DNA of 64,000 nt, from the NCBI GenBank assembly GCA_027625915.1, contig JANTQA010000057.1, forward strand, positions 3,658,001 through 3,722,000. Direction: 5' to 3'. This document shows positions 57,979 through 64,000 of this stretch, piece after piece. Under the pieces are notes generated by a model. That model searched no databases and had not been told where the DNA came from. It was given only the letters and a program-made list of their open reading frames with translations. A program made the position numbers and the translations under genes. This DNA is from Anaeramoeba flamelloides (lineage: Eukaryota; Metamonada; Anaeramoebidae). Position 1 is the stretch's first letter. Each line of letters starts with the position of its first letter.

Positions 57979-60900
57979 TTAAAGTTGAAAATTTTCAAGT
58001 AAGAAAGTAAAGCCTGAAGTAATTTTTTCCTTATTTTTAATTTGGCTACATAACTTTGGGAAATCTGTTCTCATTGAAAAAATTTCCATTTTTGCCAAGA
58101 ATAATAATAAATGGGGATCTGAGAGTTTCTCCTCCCAAGATTTTTCTTTGTTAGTCATTAAATATACATTAAGATCCCCTCGGTTCCAAGGCCCACGGTT
58201 TTCTACAAAGAAGCTAATTTTTAAGGGGCTTTTATGAATTATGATTGGGATTGTGATCATAAAAAAATAAGAACCAGCAGACAATTTTTTGTCCTTTTCA
58301 ACAATCACAGATTGAAAAAAATCAAGGGTATATCCACGGCTACTTAAACGAACAGATTTTTGTTGCATTAATTGAACAGTTTGATCACTAACTTGGAACG
58401 CCTCAAATTGCGCCTTTCCAGACTTTCTTGGGCACGCAACAATCGTAACAGCATGGTGACCAAAACGAGCCTGCACGCGCGCGGCTTGAATGATTTGCCA
58501 TGCTTTTAATAATTTTCTTTTTGACTTTCTTGGTTTGTGTCCAACAATCCACCCAACGGGCTTTAAGCCCAGAAACTCTGAAATTTTGATCATCAAATTT
58601 AATTCTTCTTCATTTTCGATTATAGATACCCTTTGTGATTCCCTTAATACCTTTTGCGGTGGTTCATAAATGAAATCCACGGTTACAGATTCATCAGGGT
58701 TAACTGTGCCAAAAAGGTACCCAACCCTTGGGATGTCATAATTTGAATTTCTTAAAAAGGTATGAAAAACATTTCCACTTTGGTGATCAAATTCAACTCC
58801 AATACAATGCCCCTTTTCCTAAATGGTTCAATTGTTTTTTTTTTGAATAATAATAATAATAATATTTTTTAGATTAAATTTTCATTTACTATGTTTCTGT
58901 CTCAATTTATTTAAATTTCTTCAAAGAATGATTTTGTTAGATCTGAATACCCATATTAATATAAATTTAAGAATTAGAAGTTTTCAAAAAAGGTAATGAA
59001 AATTTATAATTAGAATTTTAAATTTTTCTTGAACTGGTGCTTGTTTTCTCAAATTATTTTGTTTGTTTACAAATAAAATTTGATAATATTTAATTGATGA
59101 GTTCAAGTTTTTTACAATTGAAAAAATTCAATTTTTTTTTTTTTTAGAGATATTTGAACAATAAAGCGCTAAAATGATTTAGCTTTAATTAAAACCCAAT
59201 TTTTATTTTAGGAAATTCTATTGTATAAGTTAATTCCTTTTGAATAAAAGGTAAAAAGAGAAAATTTATTTTTTGAAATGATTGTACATCTTTTATTTTT
59301 TTTTTTGGTTTTATTTTCCAATTGTTAGAGTTCTAATTAAAAAAATTAAGGTTTAAATGGTTATTAAGGGAGTTGGTACATTTTACCAATTTTGAGTGCC
59401 ACATATTTATTCGAATCAAATGAATGATTGAAATCGTCTCTTTAACTAAACACATTGGGTTTTTAATAAATTTGATAGAGTCGAAAATAACCGAGTGTAT
59501 TATATTTATGATACCAATTAAAAAATGGAAATCAAAATAATTAAAAAATCGATCAAAAAAAAACATTTATTTTTTTTTTGTTTTATTATTATTTAATGGA
59601 TGGTTTATTAACCCTCTTGTTTGACGTTAGGTTTTCTCGAGTTTTCTGTTTATTTGGAAAATTTTTGAGAAACAAATTACTTTTTATTTCTGAAGAATTT
59701 CCAAAATGATCTTTAAAATCCTATTTTCATTTAATTCATCTAATTCTAGTTTTATTTCAGAAAATCGATTATTTATTAAATTCTTCTTGAGAGTAAGTGT
59801 TTATTGGATGAATTCGTTTGATATAATAATTCTTTTATTTACAATTTATTGGAAAACTCAAAATAATTCTGAATCCGTAATTGAAATTTTTGCTTAATTT
59901 TTTTCTTAGAGTTTAACTTTTTGTAGTCACTTTTTTTTGATTTTTAAATTCATTTTTTTTACTTTAATCTTTGAAACAATATTCTCTTGTTTTGGTTTTG
60001 TTTGATAAAAATATTTGAAAATTGAATTTTGAAAAAAAATTAGTAAAAAAAGGTTTTGGTAAAAAAATAATAAATAGTAATGGAGGTGGGGAATTCAAGG
60101 TTATCTCATGTCTGTCCTTATTCAAATAAAGAATATAAAGAAGAAAAAAATCTTCAAAAGTATATTCTGGTTGAATTTTTTTTTCATTCTTTGAGGAAAA
60201 CAAGTTTATTTGGAAAGGTGTTCTTTCTTGCTTGGTGTTCAAAAAGAAAGGATTTGTTCAAAATAAGGTATTTCCAAATAGGTTGGGAATTTTTTTTTAC
60301 ATTTTATAAAAAATCCTCTATATTAGCGGATCTATTCGTTAAATTGACAATATCAAGTTAAGGGAAATATTAATACTGATTTAATCAATGACATATTATA
60401 TTATTTCAAAATATATTCTTCAAAATATTTCTAAAAAAATAAAAAATAAAATTGCACTTTTTTTGGAGAAAACAATTCACGTATAATTTCAATAAAAAAC
60501 TGGCAATATGGCCAGGGTATAAATGATTTCTTAAACAATAAAATACATTTATAATCTTGACCATTCCATTTGAAGTTTTGTCAAGATTAAACCTCTTAGG
60601 AAAACGATTTTTTACTTCAAAAAGAAAAAAATAAATAACTAATTTTCGCTGCTAAAATATCAGATAAAATCGGGATAAGAAAATTTAATATCTTTTTTTA
60701 TGTAATACAATACTAACAAACAAATTGAATTATTATCATGAATCAATAAATGATTTTTAATAATTTTATATGATTAAAAAATTTTATGAGGATTTTCTTT
60801 AATAAAGAGATTGAAAAATAATTTTACCCCAATTTTTTGGAAATAGCTTAAACGCCTTCCCATGTCTATTTCATTGGTTTGTTCTTTGAATAGTTTCAAG

Positions 60901-63900
60901 CATTCACTGGAAAACCCATTTCTAGATTAAAAAAAAATTTTAATAAAGCCAAATATTTAATCAAAAGAAAATGTTCAAAAAATTGAAAATTTAACTCTAA
61001 ATTACTTTGGGTTCGTTTATGTTTCACAAATAGAGCCACTGATTATATTTTGATTTAAAAGTTTCAATATCAAGTGCTACCAAAAAAGTTTTTGAGTAAA
61101 TTTCTAAAAATAGGTTTAATGAAGTTTGAAAACTGTTTTAAAGATATTTTTGGAAATTTTTTTGCCAACAGTATTTTAAAACGAATTTAATTAGAACAGT
61201 TTTTTTTTTTGTTTTTATTTTACTATAAAAAAAAAATTTATAATCAGTTCGTGGAAAAATACTTTATAATAATGAATTATTGAAAATTATCATATTTTTA
61301 CAATATTTGTTCAATGAATTTTGATTTTGAAATAATCGGTATCTGTTGTTATTGATTCGAACGCAAGGAAATATGCATATTGTTTTCACGAGTGGATCCA
61401 AAATTTGGAGATATTTTTTCTTTTTTTCTTGAGATAAATAGGAATCTTTACGAGAGTTTTAGCTCGGGTGTAAAGATTACGATTTCTTGAGAGAAAGAAA
61501 AAAAAAAAAAAAATATCTCGGATTTTGGATCTCGAGTGGGGACAAAATAATGTATAGATACGAGGAGCAAGAGAGGGGTGAATAAAATAAGATATTTTAT
61601 TGAATTCAGCCAAAAAAATATGAGAACAAATACATACAAGACGAGTAACCATAAAAAAAGTAGAATTCAGTATTATTAATGTTTTTCTTTTTTTTTGTCA
61701 AATTAAAAATTTCCAACAAAAAAACCTTTTTCAAAGAATCTGGAAAATAGTTGACAATTGTTAGTTGAACTGTTTTCTGAAGCATTTTTTTGTACTATAT
61801 TTTTTTTTCACATATTTTTTTTGGATTTTGGCTTTCTTGTTGACAGTTTTTGACAGATAATCTTTTTGGACAATTTTGACTTTTACTTTGTTGAAAATTA
61901 TCTTGTGAATTATGTAAGCTAAGCTTGTTTAAAAATTTCAATTTTAAGATCTTTAAAAAAAAACTACAACCAAACAAGTGTAAATAATTTTCAAAAAAAA
62001 ATGAATTGGAAAGAGAACTAAGATATTTTCAAAATATCTCTTATAAAATCAAAAGTTAACAGAGAAGACTTTGAACATCAAGTAAATTATTGGTATTATT
62101 TTTTGGGGTATCAAAGAAAGTCCCAAAAAAAAATGATCAGTATATTTTTTATTTCCCCAAAAAACTATGTCATTAATAATCCATCAGAAGTTAGTACTAT
62201 CATAGTACTAATTTTTGCGAGAGAAAAATTCGCTCAATATTATTTTTTTTGTATTAGCAAAAAATGCTACTTTTTTTTGTAAAGAAATAAATATCGTCTG
62301 TATACATGAGGTATTTTCAAATTAAAAAAAAATTATCGAATATTAAAAGAACAAAAAGGAAGAGCTAAATGAAAAAAAAAAAAGTATATTTTTCATATTT
62401 AATAGAATTGTAAAGATCCTTTGAATTTTTTCAATATAATTTTAATTCCAAATTTTTGGAAAATTGAAATCAGTATGGAGCAAAGTTTGAGATTTAAATG
62501 GAATGTGGGAAATGGAAACAATAAAAAAGATCCCCCCACCCCACCCTAAATTAGCTAGTGTTACAATTTTGGTGATAAAAAATTCAAAGTTTAATAGTTG
62601 GAAAGTACAAAAATATTTCACAATAATAAAAAATCATCAATTCATTTATTTGCAACTCAAAAATATTTAAGATTCCATCAAGTTCAACAATGCTAAAATC
62701 CACAGAAAACTAAATTAAGTTTAAAATACTTCTGATGAATGTATCTGAGTTTAGACGCACTTTGAATTAGAAGTCTCGAATGAAGTCGCTTCAAAACTCT
62801 CTCTTTATCAGATTAGATGTGCTTTCGAACACTTCTTCAATAAACCCTTACAATAAATTCAATAAACGATAAAAATATTTGTAGATTTTTTTTCAATTTC
62901 TCGGTATTAATTGAAAAATGACAGTAGAGAAAAAGTAAAAAAAATGAAAGAAAAAGTACTCGGACAAACTTTTCCTTGTTTTTGATTTCTCATTTCTTTT
63001 ATATTTTCTTGGAAATACAACAGAACAAATGCAGAAAAAAAAATATTTGTGCTGCAAGAAGTGATCATTATTGCAAATTAAAAAATTTGTTGAATGGTAT
63101 TCGAATAATAAATAGGAAAATATTTGTCTTTATTTTCTGATTTTTGTTTTTCTAATTGAGTTATTTTTAACAAAGAAAGAAATATATTAGAATTTGTGAA
63201 CTCTATTAATTTGTTTCGTTGTACTTCTTTTTATTTGGATTGGTATCTTTTGGGTGAAAGAAGAATGCTAAATTTCAGAAATTTTTCATAGAGTCGTGTT
63301 TGAAAAAAGAAAATCGGCTGGTATTTTATCCTAATTAAATTTCAAATATTGGTAGTAATTCTTTCTTAAAATTAAATAAAACTTCTTTGTATTGATTGAA
63401 AGGAAATGGTTGGATTAAAATGATTTCTGTTCTTATATTGGAAGAAAAGAAAAGAAAAGAAATGAAAAGAAAAGAAAAGAGAAAAAAAACAAAAAAAAGA
63501 AAAAACAAAGAAAAAAAAAAAAGAATAAATTCAAACTTGATGAGAAATTTTTGGTTTAGTTTCTTCTAACCAATCGATAACAGCCATTGACAAAGAGTGC
63601 TTTCCCAAATTTTGTTGTCTTTTTTGGATGTGGTATGGGATTTTGATCTTGCCTTCTTTTAAACGATCATAAAGAGATCTTTTATTTTCCTTTTCTTGCT
63701 CTAAATCCCATTCCTTTTCAAGCTCAAGGATTTCTTCTTCTGTTGTGTTTTTTGTGATTTCAAAATTTGGCTCAACTTCAAGGCCTCCAAATTTCCATTT
63801 GTTTTCTTCCTCATGCTCTTTCTCTTCAATCTCTTTTTCTAATTTTTCTCTTTCAATTTTTTCTCGATCGATCAATTTGGGCTTCAAATACACAATAGAA

Positions 63901-64000
63901 CCATTTTCAAATCCTAGCTCACTGAGTTTGAAACCCTTTTGGGAATCTTTAAATACAACATGCTTCTCGTTTTCAATTGCAACATATTTGAGATCTAATT
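57979..64000 (-). CDS. NPL4: Npl4, ubiquitin-binding Cdc48 cofactor (5' end beyond the window)
   Basis: Two exons are visible: 63537-64000 (running off the window) and 57979-58818. They are joined phase 0 to phase 0 across a 4718-base intron with a GTTTGA donor and TTTAG acceptor. Npl4 with Ufd1 recruits ubiquitinated clients to the Cdc48/p97 unfoldase in ERAD. The first exon carries the end of the N-terminal ubiquitin-like domain (LSELGFENGSIVYLKPK), a charged helix, then YDRLKEGKI, as in the family's D..L.K..GKI. The second carries the MPN-like core: GVEFDHQSGNVFHTFLR, RVGYLFGTV, VDFIYEPPQ, LGLKPVGWIVGH, QAARVQARFG..AVTIVAC, FEAFQVSDQTVQLMQ, GSYFFMITIPI, and the C-terminal DPHLLLFLAKMEIFSMRTDFPKL. 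The two Cys-rich zinc motifs expected between GKI and the core are absent: GKIKIPYHIQ leads to KHSLSMAVIDWLEE and straight to the core. The final Leu is followed by a stop, so it lacks a C-terminal NZF finger, as in yeast. Confidence 0.82.
59650..61080. repeat. Degenerate dispersed repeat, longest copy, in the Npl4 intron
   Basis: Segments with counterparts elsewhere: 59655-59760 (also 55125-55220), 59930-60340 (57040-57370), 60390-60690 (4430-4720, sharing ACAATAAAATACATTTATAAT-type words and CTCTTAG.AAAACGA), 60655-60780 (45280-45420, CAGATAAAAT.G..AT.AGAAAATTTAAT) and 60910-61080 (57405-57560). No intact gene. The mosaic pattern suggests two or more old elements, one inserted in another. 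Copies are too diverged to define the ends by eye. Confidence 0.45.
61385..61545. repeat. Long imperfect palindrome in the Npl4 intron
   Basis: CGAGTGGATCCAAAATTTGGAGATA at the left is mirrored by TATCTCGGATTTTGGATCTCGAGTG at the right. Inside these lie a T-rich and an A-rich arm (each ending TCTTGAGA-like), and a core AATCTTTAC ... GTAAAGATT. The unit could fold into a single hairpin of about 160 bases. No second copy seen. Confidence 0.75.

Noticed and set aside
61386-61652. Two overlapping minus-strand open frames
   Set aside because: They are translations of the palindrome at 61385-61545 and its A/T arms, with no protein family visible.
1-64000. tRNA, rRNA and CRISPR arrays
   Set aside because: No B-box-like GGTTCGAATCC with a cloverleaf, no rRNA core words, and no regularly spaced direct repeats with unique spacers were seen. 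The repeats present are inverted or microsatellite.

Overview
The window is about 80% A+T. It has spliced genes with GT-AG introns, long homopolymer runs, and protein-coding genes with clear eukaryotic identities (histone H2A, PP2A catalytic subunit, Sec61 alpha, Npl4, PIP5K, an actin-related protein, an EF-hand protein, a calcineurin A-like phosphatase). This is nuclear DNA of an AT-rich unicellular eukaryote. The Lys-rich tails and overall style resemble amoeboid protists such as Anaeramoeba, but nothing here fixes the species. Introns range from about 0.1 kb to about 4.7 kb. Donors are GTAAR, GTTTG or GTATG and acceptors are TAG, AAG or CAG.

Layout: 1-5203 has no convincing gene. 5204-6497 (+) is the 3' half of a calcineurin A-like phosphatase gene with a new basic tail. 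6498-12200 is repeat-rich, with a cluster of small inverted-repeat elements at 10.45-11.8 kb. 12201-12587 (-) is histone H2A. 15963-18905 (-) is a 980-residue protein with a ubiquitin-like head and what appears to be six tandem PH-like domains; I recognise no named family. 20.0-22.4 kb holds a broken DNA transposase and a MITE. 22862-28274 (-) is a seven-exon PP2A catalytic subunit whose large introns carry nested mobile elements. 31561-32808 (-) is a PIP5K-type lipid kinase. 33.65-34.22 kb is a foldback element. 38.5-41.1 kb holds a hairpin-rich repeat block and a TCGCGA motif array. 41378-42178 (+) is an EF-hand protein ending in a CaaX box. 47289-49602 (-) is Sec61 alpha in four exons. 52496-53635 (-) is a divergent actin-related protein with degraded nucleotide loops. 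57979-64000+ (-) is Npl4, apparently without its zinc fingers and with an intron of about 4.7 kb.

The genes are ordinary housekeeping and signalling units, independently transcribed, with no operon logic. Shared themes are phosphatase and calcium signalling (calcineurin A-like, PP2A, EF-hand), ER translocation and ERAD (Sec61 alpha, Npl4), and phosphoinositides (PIP5K; possibly the PH array). The non-coding DNA is dense in short non-autonomous elements. I distinguish at least six terminal-inverted-repeat families, several with two copies in the window and several nested or side by side.
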